42,291 nucleotides of DNA from CAYOEZ01 sp964402955 (lineage in GTDB: Bacteria > Chloroflexota > DTOL01 > DAOUCN01), in assembly GCA_964402955.1 (NCBI GenBank), contig CAYOEZ010000012.1, positions 1 to 42,291 on the forward strand, in the 5' to 3' direction. Below are positions 15,660 to 23,096 of the stretch, piece after piece (position 1 is the stretch's first letter; every line of letters starts with the position of its first letter). The notes under the pieces were generated by a model, which was not told the DNA's origin, ran no database searches, and worked only from the letters and a program-made list of their open reading frames with translations. The translations under genes were made by a program, and so were the position numbers.

Positions 15660-15878
15660 TTAGCGCGCGCCGGCGGATGGCGCGGCGGTCTGGCGGGCCG
15701 GTACAATCATCGCAGCGCCCGCGCCCATGCAGATGGCGTAGAATGCCAGGCCAGGCAGCATGGCAGAGATAGACGTAAAACCTTCAGCCTGGGAGAGAAC
15801 CCCTCCCAATGTGCTGGCTATTCAAATGACGCCGAAAACGAGTAGAAAGCCCCCGACAACAGCCAAGAGCTTTTTCAT
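15660..15878 (-). pseudogene. Small membrane protein with an in-frame stop
   Basis: From ATG 15878 (ribosome site GAGGAGAAG upstream) the frame reads MKKLLAVVGGFLLVFGVI, then TGA at 15824-15822, then IASTLGGVLSQAEG and AMLPGLAFYAICMGAGAAMI to TAA at 15660. Two hydrophobic helices and a proper start suggest a 72-aa membrane protein inactivated by one substitution (for example TGG to TGA). Family unknown. The adjacent upstream gene is also decayed. Confidence 0.55.
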
Positions 15879-15919
15879 GGATGTCTTCTCCTCATTCATC
15901 GTCCACTACTGGCAGAGCA

Positions 15920-16120
15920 TTACGCCAGAGCTTTCATGATCAGCCAGAGCACCAGTCAGCCGTCACCCCGTGGAAACCATAGCCAAAGAACGCTTCCGTG
16001 CTGAACACTCCAGTCTTTCAGCGGAACACGTCCGCCATCACTGCGAATATTCAAACCGCCGACAGTAGCCACACCATAGCCGCTGCAATCCACCAGAGCA
16101 CTGTCTTGCTTCTTCCTCAC
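15920..16120 (-). pseudogene. Second decayed small membrane protein
   Basis: In one frame the minus strand reads KTVLWWIAAAMVWLLSAV, TGA, IFAVMADVFR, TGA, KTGVFSTEAFFGYGFHGVTA. A last hydrophobic piece (LVLWLIMKALA then TAA at 15920) lies in another frame. The initiation region (GTGAGGAAGAAG, after AAAGG) is in a third relation to it. It looks like a two-helix membrane protein with two stops and at least one or two indels, probably cotranscribed with the small gene at 15660-15878. Not recognised. Confidence 0.45.
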
Positions 16121-16269
16121 CTTTGTTGTGACTGTCTCTGCGCCACAAGCGCAGAAGTGAGTAAAGTATGGCGTGGCTACGGATGCTCCGCATCAGCCAT
16201 TTGTCCAAATCGCGCCTGGTCAGATGGCCAGGGTGCGACCAGGCCGAGATGACGTCATGTAGGATGCCA

Positions 16270-16298
16270 TTGCATTTGCCGCGACCACGATGTATAAT
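16270..16298 (+). promoter_or_regulatory. Probable promoter of the DUF4352-like lipoprotein
   Basis: TATAAT at 16293-16298 with a partial -35, TTGCAT, at 16270-16275 (17-base spacer). It leads into the lipoprotein gene 90 bases downstream. Between 16126 and 16387 I see no convincing gene on either strand. Confidence 0.5.
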
Positions 16299-16387
16299 GT
16301 TGGCGGAGTGATCTTGCACGTAGGCTGCCCGCGCAAGGTGCGCTGAACTCCAGCGCTTGGAACGAGCCTGCGTTACGGAGAGAAGCA

Positions 16388-17083
16388 ATGAAGCGACTCA
16401 TCATGGCTATCCTCGTCCTGGCGATCCTTGTCACAGCCTGTGGCTCCACCCCCATTGTGGCACCTGCGCCGCAGATCGTCATCCAGACTCAGGCGCCGTT
16501 ACCTACCTATACGCCCTTCCCGCCATTGCCGACATACACACCGTACCCGACATATACACCATACCCCAAACCGACAGAGCCGCCCAGGCCTACCGACACG
16601 CCGCGGCCCTTGATCACAGCGACGCCCACAGCGGGTACATTCAGCCGGCAAAACCCCGTTGCCTTTGGCGTTCCCGCTCTTATGGCGAACGGATTTGAGA
16701 TTACCGTGCTTGGCATGAATCCCGATGCCTGGGAGGTCGTGAAAGCCGCGAACAGCTACAACAAACCACCGGTTTCCGGTAAGCGTATGGCCATGGTGCA
16801 GATACGCGTCAGAGCCGTGTCTCCGGCGAAAGAGCCAACCACCTTTAGCGTTGGCGACATTTCTCTGCTGGGATCGGCCAATGTACCGGCGACGACGTTC
16901 GACAGCGACACAAGCTGTGGGGTAGTCCCTGCCCGCCTGGATTTCATCGAACTGTACAAAGGCGGGCAAAAGGAAGGCAACATCTGCGCCCAGGTCGGCA
17001 AGGATGAAACGGGCGTGCTGTTGCGCTATTCCGCTGGGTTGTTCCCGCGAGTCTTTGCGTACTTCGCGACTGAGAAGAAATGA
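16388..17083 (+). CDS. Surface lipoprotein with Tyr-Thr-Pro repeat linker, DUF4352-like domain
   Basis: A 231-aa protein. A signal peptide ends in the lipobox LVTAC (Cys18). A linker of repeated TYTPYP/PTDTP units (about residues 35-82) holds a compact beta domain away from the membrane. The domain (about residues 85-230) has the pattern MAMVQIRVRAV, FSVGDISLLGS, CGVVPARLDFIELYKGGQKEGNICAQV, which resembles the DUF4352/telokin-like immunoglobulin fold of many secreted proteins. Start ATG 16388 follows GGAGAGAAG. The function is not known; it sits alone behind its own promoter. Confidence 0.8.
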   Translation: MKRLIMAILVLAILVTACGSTPIVAPAPQIVIQTQAPLPTYTPFPPLPTYTPYPTYTPYPKPTEPPRPTDTPRPLITATPTAGTFSRQNPVAFGVPALMANGFEITVLGMNPDAWEVVKAANSYNKPPVSGKRMAMVQIRVRAVSPAKEPTTFSVGDISLLGSANVPATTFDSDTSCGVVPARLDFIELYKGGQKEGNICAQVGKDETGVLLRYSAGLFPRVFAYFATEKK

Positions 17084-17251
17084 CCACCCGCGCCAAACCA
17101 CGGCACGCTGTGCGGCACACGCCGGGGAAGTAGCGTGGGGCATAGGTTACCGCTTCAGGATACACAGTAGATCGCCGATATCCGTCCGGCGGTGCTCGAA
17201 GTCCTCGCGAGGCGATCGCTTGAGAAGATCGCCGCATAAGGAGAATGGCAC

Positions 17252-17476
17252 ATGATTGAGGTCAAGTTCTGGCTGAAGGGCCCCCAGGCGTTGCAGACCG
17301 TTGGCTACTACAAGTTCACCGAGGAAGAGTTCAAGAAGCTACTTAACGCTTTCCAGACATCCAGTAGTAGCACAATGGCCTCGGCCAAGGCCGGCGTCTT
17401 TGAGTGCATGCGCGGCGAGCACAATGAAAAGCTGAGCATCTGTGTACGCTGGGACGAGGTCGTGTTCATCGGATGA
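17252..17476 (+). CDS. Hypothetical 74-aa protein
   Basis: A small soluble protein of unknown family. It begins MIEVKFWLKGPQALQTVGYY with AAGGAG about eight bases upstream, and ends CVRWDEVVFIG. The pattern of short beta strands plus one amphipathic helix (TEEEFKKLLNAFQ) looks like a real folded domain. There is no obvious operon partner. The gap before it (17084-17251) contains only small inverted repeats around GATCGCC/GGCGATC. Confidence 0.6.
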   Translation: MIEVKFWLKGPQALQTVGYYKFTEEEFKKLLNAFQTSSSSTMASAKAGVFECMRGEHNEKLSICVRWDEVVFIG

Positions 17477-17718
17477 CCGCACGCGCCGCGTTATGCAAGC
17501 CACAATAGCACAGCCCCGCTCCGCGGTGGGGCAGTCACTACGCATGCCGAAAAAGCGCGTGTTCTCAGGCCAAACCATGAACAAGTGCAAACGCCTGACC
17601 GTCCGCCCTACCCTTCGCCCGCGCAGCCGCGTCGCCCCGTGTCGCCACTTCTCCAACGTCACACAGGACGACGCCTCGTGTCTGGCCTGTAGCGACACGG
17701 TACGCTGCGCGCACACAG

Positions 17719-17751
17719 AGACCCTCCCCAATCTGACATTGGGGAGGGTCT
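17719..17751. repeat. 14-bp perfect hairpin in a gene-free stretch
   Basis: AGACCCTCCCCAAT (17719-17732) pairs perfectly with 17738-17751 across CTGAC; no T-run follows. It lies in the 369-base stretch 17477-17845, in which I see no convincing gene. It could be a terminator-like barrier between the convergent 74-aa gene and the three-gene cassette, or a REP-type repeat. Confidence 0.6.
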
Positions 17752-17845
17752 GCACATGCGCATCGTACACACGACACAACTCGAACGCTTGCACACAGAC
17801 TCTCTATGGGCCAGTGTATCGCCAAACGCGAACTGAACCGACTAG

Positions 17846-18151
17846 CTATCGACGAAGGGGCGGGAAGGGCGGAAAGGGGTCAGTCTTCAGTTGATTGACA
17901 TACGCAACGGCATCTTTGGTGCAACTAAACATCTCATTGAAGAACGGATTCCTTACATGCAACTGCTTTGCCATAAGGCTGGCTAGTTGATCACGTATGT
18001 CCCCTTTGTGGTGCTCCACCCTGGTTACGATCGTCGGTAATCCGTCTATACGGAATTGTAGCCACGTATGCGTAGGCTCATGATTCGCCGCGACGATGAA
18101 GTGAAACTTCGATTGCAGGAGATGTTCGATCTGCTTGGGCCTAAATGGCAT
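17846..18151 (-). CDS. Hypothetical 101-aa protein, third gene of a small cassette
   Basis: A basic, His-rich protein beginning MPFRPKQIEHLLQSKFHFIV and ending DPFPPFPPLRR. The middle (GLPTIVTRVEHHKGDIRDQL, then HVRNPFFNEMFSCT) has some resemblance to HicA-like small toxins, but I would not assign it. It starts 15 bases after the previous gene of the cassette and is AT-richer than the surrounding genes. Unknown function. Confidence 0.65.
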   Translation of the reverse strand: MPFRPKQIEHLLQSKFHFIVAANHEPTHTWLQFRIDGLPTIVTRVEHHKGDIRDQLASLMAKQLHVRNPFFNEMFSCTKDAVAYVNQLKTDPFPPFPPLRR

Positions 18152-18166
18152 TTTGTTTCAGCTCAG

Positions 18167-18619
18167 TTACGAAATTGTGCAAATGTACGAGCGCAAGCGA
18201 TCAACAAGGGGTTGATCCAAGGGGTTATCCTTCACATTCGCGCTGAGAAGGTGATAGAACTCGACAAGTGTGACAACATAGTTGGCAATGGCTGCCCCAA
18301 TGGTGTTGCCGACACCATAGTTGAGGAAGTAGTCATCGCTTGCCAGAAGAGTGCCATCGGTATCCGCCGACATTCTTATTTGCAGCGGTTTCACGATCTG
18401 CCAGTTATCGGCAACAGAACCCAAGCTAGCATATCGCACAAGTGGGCCATGCAGTACGATGTCAAGTGGAAACAGGTTGACCCGGGTTGCCACTGCAGTC
18501 TGGAACCCTAACCGATTAGTAGCATAAGCGTTTCCGTTTGCGTCGGCCAACGGCAGAAAGTCCATGCCTCCAGAACCACGTGGCGCAGACGCATATGTCC
18601 CAGTTCCGAAGTCAATCAT
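18167..18619 (-). CDS. Hypothetical 150-aa protein, second gene of a small cassette
   Basis: An unrecognised soluble protein beginning MIDFGTGTYASAPRGSGGMD, with mixed beta/alpha character (FPLDIVLHGPLV, LQIRMSADTDGTLL). Its start ATG overlaps the TGA of the first cassette gene by four bases, so the two are translated together. Low GC and codon choice compared with the neighbourhood suggest acquisition by transfer. Confidence 0.68.
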   Translation of the reverse strand: MIDFGTGTYASAPRGSGGMDFLPLADANGNAYATNRLGFQTAVATRVNLFPLDIVLHGPLVRYASLGSVADNWQIVKPLQIRMSADTDGTLLASDDYFLNYGVGNTIGAAIANYVVTLVEFYHLLSANVKDNPLDQPLVDRLRSYICTIS

Positions 18620-18942
18620 GGCATCTGCTCCTTGTCACGCTGCCACGCCTCGTAGCTCGTGTTGAGGACGCCGACGAACTCCTTCATGCGTTCGGGAGTA
18701 ACAACAACCCGCACGACGCAGTGCGCAACAACCTCCTTCAATTCGCTCAGAGTACTCTGATTCTGTTCAGGTGTACCGAGCAGAATCGGTGGCCTGATCT
18801 CGAAGAAGGAAATGGTAAACGTCTCAGCGGTTCGCTGGACGATGAGGTTCGTGGCAAACATAGTCGGAAGCTCAACCGGGGTATCCCATCTGATTGGAAG
18901 TTGGATCGGGACCTGGCCGTCACAGGCCGATGATTCTGGCAT
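18616..18942 (-). CDS. DUF3467-like protein, first gene of a small cassette
   Basis: A 108-aa protein. The core (PTMFATNLIVQRTAETFTIS, FFEIRPPIL, then VVRVVVTPERMKEFVGVLNT) follows the beta-hairpin, gap, beta-helix pattern of DUF3467 proteins, which look like small hetero-oligomeric subunits of unknown role. Start ATG 18942 has GGAGATGAG upstream. It is preceded by an unusually long leader (about 170 bases, 18943-19115, no gene seen) from the strong promoter at 19150-19122. Confidence 0.65.
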   Translation of the reverse strand: MPESSACDGQVPIQLPIRWDTPVELPTMFATNLIVQRTAETFTISFFEIRPPILLGTPEQNQSTLSELKEVVAHCVVRVVVTPERMKEFVGVLNTSYEAWQRDKEQMP

Positions 18943-19121
18943 ATCTCATCTCCACGGAAGACAAGCGCAGTTCCAAGATTGTACTGAGCATATCGGTCGC
19001 TCTAGATGCGCGGATGCAACATGTAAGGAACGCTCCCCCGCTTAGGGGTCGTGCGAACGGAAGAGCATTGAGACTACTGGCCACTGGTGACCAGCTACAC
19101 TCCGGGGCGCTTGCCAAGCTT

Positions 19122-19150
19122 ACTATAACACAGATCGCAGAGTTTGTCAA
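19122..19150 (-). promoter_or_regulatory. Promoter of the three-gene cassette
   Basis: On the minus strand, TTGACA at 19150-19145 and TATAGT at 19127-19122 with a 17-base spacer. It points into the cassette at 18942-17846. Confidence 0.78.
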
Positions 19151-19229
19151 AAATACCAAGCGCGGCGACGATTCCGCAGTACCAGCCGCGCCAGCAGCCT
19201 CATCGGGCCCAACGGTGCACCATCGCGCC

Positions 19230-19982
19230 CTATTTGATATTCCTCACCAGAAAATCGGCGCGCCCGCAACTCTTCGCGGCCTGGTTGTGAATCTCCGTGC
19301 TGCACGTGGCAGGCTTGCCGTCGGCAAAGAAGCAGACGTACACCTCTTGCAGGTAGCGACCGGAGCCAGAGCAATACGCCGCCACTGAACCCTCACGCAG
19401 CGCGGGATTGGCGCTCGTGAAATCCTTCTTGAGCTGGGCAGGGGTGACCTGCAGCGGTTGTTCCGGCGCGCGATACGCCGCCGGTATGATCACCGAGTTC
19501 TTGATCTGTTGCGAGAGGGTCAGATACTCTTCCGGTGTCAGGCCAGAGCAAGTGCCGTGTTTCTCCCACTCGTGGTCATACAGCTTGGGGCTGGGGTAGA
19601 GCGCGGGAAACTTGGCCTTGACATCGGCAGGCAACTTGGCCGCCGAGCAATCGCTGGGATAGCCCCGGTTGTACTGCGGCCACAGCCCGTGCAGGACAAA
19701 ACCGAGCTTCCTGCCCACGCTGCACTGCTGCGGATCAGATGCTCCCGCCGACGCGCAGTAGTCGGGCGACCATGAGAGCGCCAGGACATAATAATCGAAC
19801 CGGCCGGGTTTGCCGCCGGAGGACGATTGGGCAGCAGGCGACTGGCTGGATGAAGATGGCGAGAGCAGCGCGCCCAGGTCCAATCCGCCCTGGAGATACT
19901 GGTAGATCAGGATGGCGAGCATAACGAGCACTGTCAGCACGGCTGTTGCCAGGCGTTGCTGTTGGTTGTTGTGTTTTGGCAC
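19230..19982 (-). CDS. Ribonuclease T2 family protein, membrane-anchored or secreted
   Basis: A 250-aa RNase T2. The two active-site segments are intact: FVLHGLWPQ (His98) and HEWEKHGTC (Glu138, Lys141, His142). Cysteines of the family fold are present (YCASA, CSVG, DCS, GTCS, YCSG, ETC-type CST). A single hydrophobic segment (residues 11-30) and a Ser-rich linker place the enzyme outside the membrane, where it would degrade RNA to cyclic-phosphate nucleotides. I choose GTG 19982 (GAGAGG nine bases upstream); the longest frame to 20054 would translate the terminator hairpin of the tRNA. ATG 20012 is an alternative. Confidence 0.88.
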   Translation of the reverse strand: MPKHNNQQQRLATAVLTVLVMLAILIYQYLQGGLDLGALLSPSSSSQSPAAQSSSGGKPGRFDYYVLALSWSPDYCASAGASDPQQCSVGRKLGFVLHGLWPQYNRGYPSDCSAAKLPADVKAKFPALYPSPKLYDHEWEKHGTCSGLTPEEYLTLSQQIKNSVIIPAAYRAPEQPLQVTPAQLKKDFTSANPALREGSVAAYCSGSGRYLQEVYVCFFADGKPATCSTEIHNQAAKSCGRADFLVRNIK

Positions 19983-20015
19983 GTGGCTTTGCCTCTCGTG
20001 ACGGGTAAACATACT

Positions 20016-20051
20016 TAACAAAAAGCTGGCCAGAACGATCTTCTGACCAGC
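20016..20051 (-). terminator. Terminator of tRNA-Arg
   Basis: Reading minus, GCTGGTCAGAA (20051-20041), loop GATCG, TTCTGGCCAGC (20035-20025) with one G-U pair, followed by TTTTTG. It is a classical intrinsic terminator 16 bases after the tRNA 3' end. Confidence 0.85.
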
Positions 20052-20066
20052 CACGGTGTTTTCAAC

Positions 20067-20141
20067 TGGTACCCCCGAGGCGACTCGAACGCCTGCACCT
20101 GGCTCCGGAGGCCAGTGCTCTATCCGCTGAGCTACGGGGGC
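20067..20141 (-). tRNA. tRNA-Arg (CCG anticodon)
   Basis: The minus strand folds as a full cloverleaf: acceptor GCCCCCG against CGGGGGT (one G-U), D arm with GCTC...GAGC, anticodon stem CTGGC/GCCAG with loop CTCCGGA (anticodon CCG), T arm AGGCG-TTCGAGT-CGCCT, discriminator A and genomically encoded CCA. Confidence 0.96.
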
Positions 20142-20155
20142 GTGACAACACCGCT

Positions 20156-20184
20156 ATTATACCACAAACACTCTCTATTGTGAA
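20156..20184 (-). promoter_or_regulatory. Promoter of tRNA-Arg
   Basis: TTCACA at 20184-20179 and an extended -10 TGGTATAAT (TATAAT 20161-20156), 17 bases apart. The -35 overlaps the last codons of the foldase gene. Confidence 0.8.
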
Positions 20185-21068
20185 GGGGTCGGCGTGGCCG
20201 CTAGCTTCACAAGTCGCTCGATTTTCGCCTGCGTGCGCAGAGTCTCCATATATGTGTTGATGGCCTGGTCGCCGAGCGCTTGCAGGATTTCGGGGCCAAC
20301 AGCCCGGTTGGGATCCTTCTCCAACACCTGCACAACGTGGTAGCCATAGTCCGTCTTAGCCACTCCCGCCTCGTTCAGCTTCAGCTTGAACGCAGCGTCT
20401 TCGAACGCCGGGTCCATCACACCGCGCGGGAAGAAGCCCAGGTCGCCGCCGCTATCCTTGCTCTGCGTGTCGATCGAGAGTTGCTTGGCCAGGGCGGCAA
20501 AATCCTCGCCCTTCTTCAGACGGGCCAGAATATCGGTTGCACTCTTCTCTGTATCCACCAAAATGTGGCGCGCCCGCACCTGCTCTGCCGTCTGCGGCAA
20601 CGCCTTCGCGACCTTGTCATAGAGTCGCTCATAGATGAGCTGGTCGCGCACGATCAGCGTGCGGAATTCCGCTTCGGTGAGTTTGGCGTCTACCAGGCTC
20701 TTCTTGAAGGCAGCGTCGCCGCCGGCGTCCGTCTTGATCTCCCCCATACGGGTGTTGACATCGGCTTCAGTAACCGCGATGCCTTCCTTGAGCGCCGCCT
20801 GCCGCATCAGCTCGATATCGATCATCTGGCTCAAGATATCGGCGCGCATTTGCTCAATTGTGGCCTTACCGTCCTCAGTCTTGGGGTCTACCCCTTGCGC
20901 CACCATCGAATCCTGGACAATGCGTACCTGTGCATTGAAATCCGACATGCTGACGGCTTTGCCATTGACAAGCGCTGCATTCCCGCCACTTCCTCCCGGC
21001 AGGGCGCAGGCTGTCAGCGCAGCGCCGGCCAGCACAAGCGCCAGGAGCAAACGTACCCTCGCGTTCAT
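20175..21068 (-). CDS. Parvulin-type peptidyl-prolyl isomerase lipoprotein (PrsA/SurA-like)
   Basis: A 297-aa exported foldase. A signal peptide ends in the lipobox ALTAC (Cys21). A SurA/PrsA N-terminal chaperone region follows (VNGKAVSMSDFNAQV, then EQMRADILSQMIDIELMRQA). The parvulin domain is at about residues 165-260: ARHILVDTEKSATDILARLK, DSGGDLGFFPRGVMDPAFED, GYHVVQVLE. It assists folding of proteins outside the membrane. Start ATG 21068 has AAGGAG eight bases upstream; an upstream frame start at 21149 would overlap the glycosyltransferase gene. It is the last protein gene before the tRNA. Confidence 0.92.
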   Translation of the reverse strand: MNARVRLLLALVLAGAALTACALPGGSGGNAALVNGKAVSMSDFNAQVRIVQDSMVAQGVDPKTEDGKATIEQMRADILSQMIDIELMRQAALKEGIAVTEADVNTRMGEIKTDAGGDAAFKKSLVDAKLTEAEFRTLIVRDQLIYERLYDKVAKALPQTAEQVRARHILVDTEKSATDILARLKKGEDFAALAKQLSIDTQSKDSGGDLGFFPRGVMDPAFEDAAFKLKLNEAGVAKTDYGYHVVQVLEKDPNRAVGPEILQALGDQAINTYMETLRTQAKIERLVKLAATPTPSQ

Positions 21069-21145
21069 CCACAATCTCCTTGTGATATTGACAACTCGCA
21101 TGTGCATTATACAGGAATCGCGCCCTACCCGCAACCGGGGCGCTG

Positions 21146-22390
21146 TCACGCTCCCTGCTCCCTACTCCCTGCTGCCTTCTCGATGCGCTCCAGCCTGTCT
21201 TCCACCTTCAATAGACGTTGCCCGAGCATCCCTCGTGACGCCAGCGCCAGCGTCTCCTGGGCATCCACTCGACGCGCCAGCTCGGCCATCGTTCGCACGA
21301 CCGCCGCATTGAACTCCACCTGTTGTTGCAGCATCGGTTGAACGTACCAGCGCGTTGAGATGCTGTTCCACGCCGCACGAAATCTCGCAATCAGCGGGCC
21401 AAAGAGCGGCGCATGTGAGACAAATGGCTGCTCACGCACCTGCCACCGTCCATCGAGGTCGCCGATCAGGCGCTCAAGCTCTTCTCCCTGCTCAGGTTCA
21501 CTGCCCGTTTGAGTTGCAGTCATTTTGTCTTCTCCCAGGTTGCGGTACACCAGATGCGAGGCGCGGCGGTCGGCGAGGGGCATCTGCGCACGCAGGCGCG
21601 CGGCCTCGGCCGGCAAGAAGCCAGCCAGAATCTGCTCAGTCGTGCAATGTTTCAGGACAAAGCGCACCCGATTGGCATGGAAAAAACGGAAATACGTCTC
21701 GCTGGCGGGGTCGAGCGATACCGAGGTGCGGTGCAGCCCGACAGCCGCGGGATGATAGACGACTCCCCACCCGGCAGCGCGCGCCCGGTAGCACAAATCG
21801 ACGTCTTCGTAGTAGACGGGGCGAAACGCGGCATCAAAGCCGCCCAGCGCGGTCAACGCCTGGCGGCGCAGCGCCAGCGCCGCTCCCGTCACAAAGTCCA
21901 CAGTGCAGGGCTGATCATACTGCCCTCTGTCTGTCTCCCCATAGCCCTGATGGCGCGTCGTGGCGAGGGGATAATCCACGACGCCGCCCGCATGCTGAAT
22001 GGTGCGCCAGTCAGGATACAGCAGCTTGGCCCCGGCCACACCCAGGCTGCTGTCTGCGCCAAAGGCATAGACAAACGCGCGCAGGGCGGCGGGCAGCAGT
22101 TGCACATCGGGGTTGAGCGCCACAACGATGTCGCCCCGGCTGTAGGCAAAACCGAGATTGTTGCCGCCGCCGAAGCCGAGGTTGCTCTGGCTGCGCACCA
22201 GCCGCACCGTCCGATAGGATCGCGCCACGAGATTAGCAGTCCCGTCTGCCGAGGCGTTGTCGACCACGATGATTTCCAGGCGCGGCCAGTCACTCGCCAG
22301 CAAAGCGTCCAGGCAGGCAGCTATGTCGTCACGGCTGTTGTAGGTGACGATCACGGCGGAGATCAGAGGCAAAGGACTGTCGCTTTTCAC
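21146..22390 (-). CDS. Glycosyltransferase family 2 (rhamnosyltransferase-like)
   Basis: A 414-aa cytoplasmic GT-A enzyme. The nucleotide-sugar half shows ISAVIVTYNSRDDI and IIVVDNASADGTANL. The metal-binding region is ALNPDVQLL, and the acceptor half has VTGAALALRRQAL, GGFDAAFRPVYYEDVDLCYR and GLHRTSVS, as in WbbL-type rhamnosyltransferases. A C-terminal extension (about residues 300-414) has REQPFVSHAPLFGPLIARFR, WYVQPMLQQQVEF and a terminal coiled coil (LLKVEDRLERIE). I take GTG 22390 as start, 17 bases after the preceding gene. It adds a sugar in the surface glycan built by this locus. Confidence 0.88.
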   Translation of the reverse strand: MKSDSPLPLISAVIVTYNSRDDIAACLDALLASDWPRLEIIVVDNASADGTANLVARSYRTVRLVRSQSNLGFGGGNNLGFAYSRGDIVVALNPDVQLLPAALRAFVYAFGADSSLGVAGAKLLYPDWRTIQHAGGVVDYPLATTRHQGYGETDRGQYDQPCTVDFVTGAALALRRQALTALGGFDAAFRPVYYEDVDLCYRARAAGWGVVYHPAAVGLHRTSVSLDPASETYFRFFHANRVRFVLKHCTTEQILAGFLPAEAARLRAQMPLADRRASHLVYRNLGEDKMTATQTGSEPEQGEELERLIGDLDGRWQVREQPFVSHAPLFGPLIARFRAAWNSISTRWYVQPMLQQQVEFNAAVVRTMAELARRVDAQETLALASRGMLGQRLLKVEDRLERIEKAAGSREQGA

Positions 22391-22407
22391 CAGAGCACGC
22401 TCACTTT

Positions 22408-23010
22408 TCAGAGTGTCCGTCGCCGGCCCAGCACGCGCTGCACGAATAGGCCGGCGTGCCACACCAACAGCACAATGAACGCAGCCAGAGCCAGGACAGG
22501 ATTCGTCAGCGCCCGCCACAGCCGGTGCGCGATCTCCTGCAGCGGCAGGCCGCTGCCCAGCCGCCATTTGACGTGATTCCAGATCGCCAGTCTCTCGTCG
22601 AAGCTCCAGCCAAAAACGCCGCCGCCTTCGGTGAAGACGAGCATGCGCCGCGCCGGCAACGCAAAAGAAAGCACCTTGAACAACATCTGCCCCTCGCCCG
22701 TCAGCAACACTAGCTTGAGATCGTAGCCGCCGGGTGATTCCCGCCTCACGCGCGCCAGCGTCGCCAGTCCGCTCCATTCGACAGTTGCGTCGAGATGCGC
22801 ACTGTCAGGCGCAGGCTGAGATGAACGCGCAGCGAGGAGCGCCAGGCGCGCCGCTGGAAAGCGCTGCTGCATGCTCGCCACGGCCCGCCCGATATTGAGA
22901 GGCGCGCCGGAACCCACGATCAGAATGTGTTCGATCGTGTCGTGTTCAAGCGGCGGCTGGCTGCGCAGGAAAGGCAACAGACGCCGCACAACATCTGTCA
23001 TTCTGCTCAT
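22408..23010 (-). CDS. Rossmann-like protein of the glycan locus, C-terminal membrane helix
   Basis: A 200-aa protein of unknown function. The N-terminal half looks Rossmann-like (IEHILIVGSGAPLNIGRAVA, FPAARLALLAA), as in GT9/heptosyltransferase-type folds. The centre contains LKLVLLTGEGQMLFKVLSFA. A hydrophobic segment near the C-terminus (PVLALAAFIVLLVWHAGLFV) anchors it. It lies between two glycosyltransferase genes in one orientation, so a part in glycan assembly is likely. Start is uncertain: ATG 23010 is used; GTG 23025 and ATG 23001 are alternatives. Confidence 0.72.
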   Translation of the reverse strand: MSRMTDVVRRLLPFLRSQPPLEHDTIEHILIVGSGAPLNIGRAVASMQQRFPAARLALLAARSSQPAPDSAHLDATVEWSGLATLARVRRESPGGYDLKLVLLTGEGQMLFKVLSFALPARRMLVFTEGGGVFGWSFDERLAIWNHVKWRLGSGLPLQEIAHRLWRALTNPVLALAAFIVLLVWHAGLFVQRVLGRRRTL

Positions 23011-23096
23011 CGTGTCATGGCCCACGCAGCGCCAAGTGATAGAGAATCATCGTATTCCTGTGTACGGTGCCTTTGGGACACGGGGCATGGCGCTTC

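Noticed and set aside
16038..16388. 116-aa minus-strand frame upstream of the lipoprotein gene
   Set aside because: It reads out of frame across the decayed small membrane gene and shows no ribosome site; kept as non-coding.
16888..17083. Selenocysteine or recoded TGA as an explanation for stops in small genes at 15660-16120
   Set aside because: Frames also carry indels, no SECIS-like element was sought successfully, and all nearby genes use TGA as stop; decay is simpler.
17339..17894. Overlapping frames of about 150 aa on both strands between the 74-aa gene and the cassette
   Set aside because: Low-complexity Arg/Cys/Thr-rich translations that run through the 17719-17751 hairpin; no start signals.
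22391..22777. N-terminal extension of the GT2 gene (129 extra residues)
   Set aside because: It overlaps an intact gene in another frame, is Arg/Ala/Gly-rich and has no motif; the GT-A fold begins just after GTG 22390.
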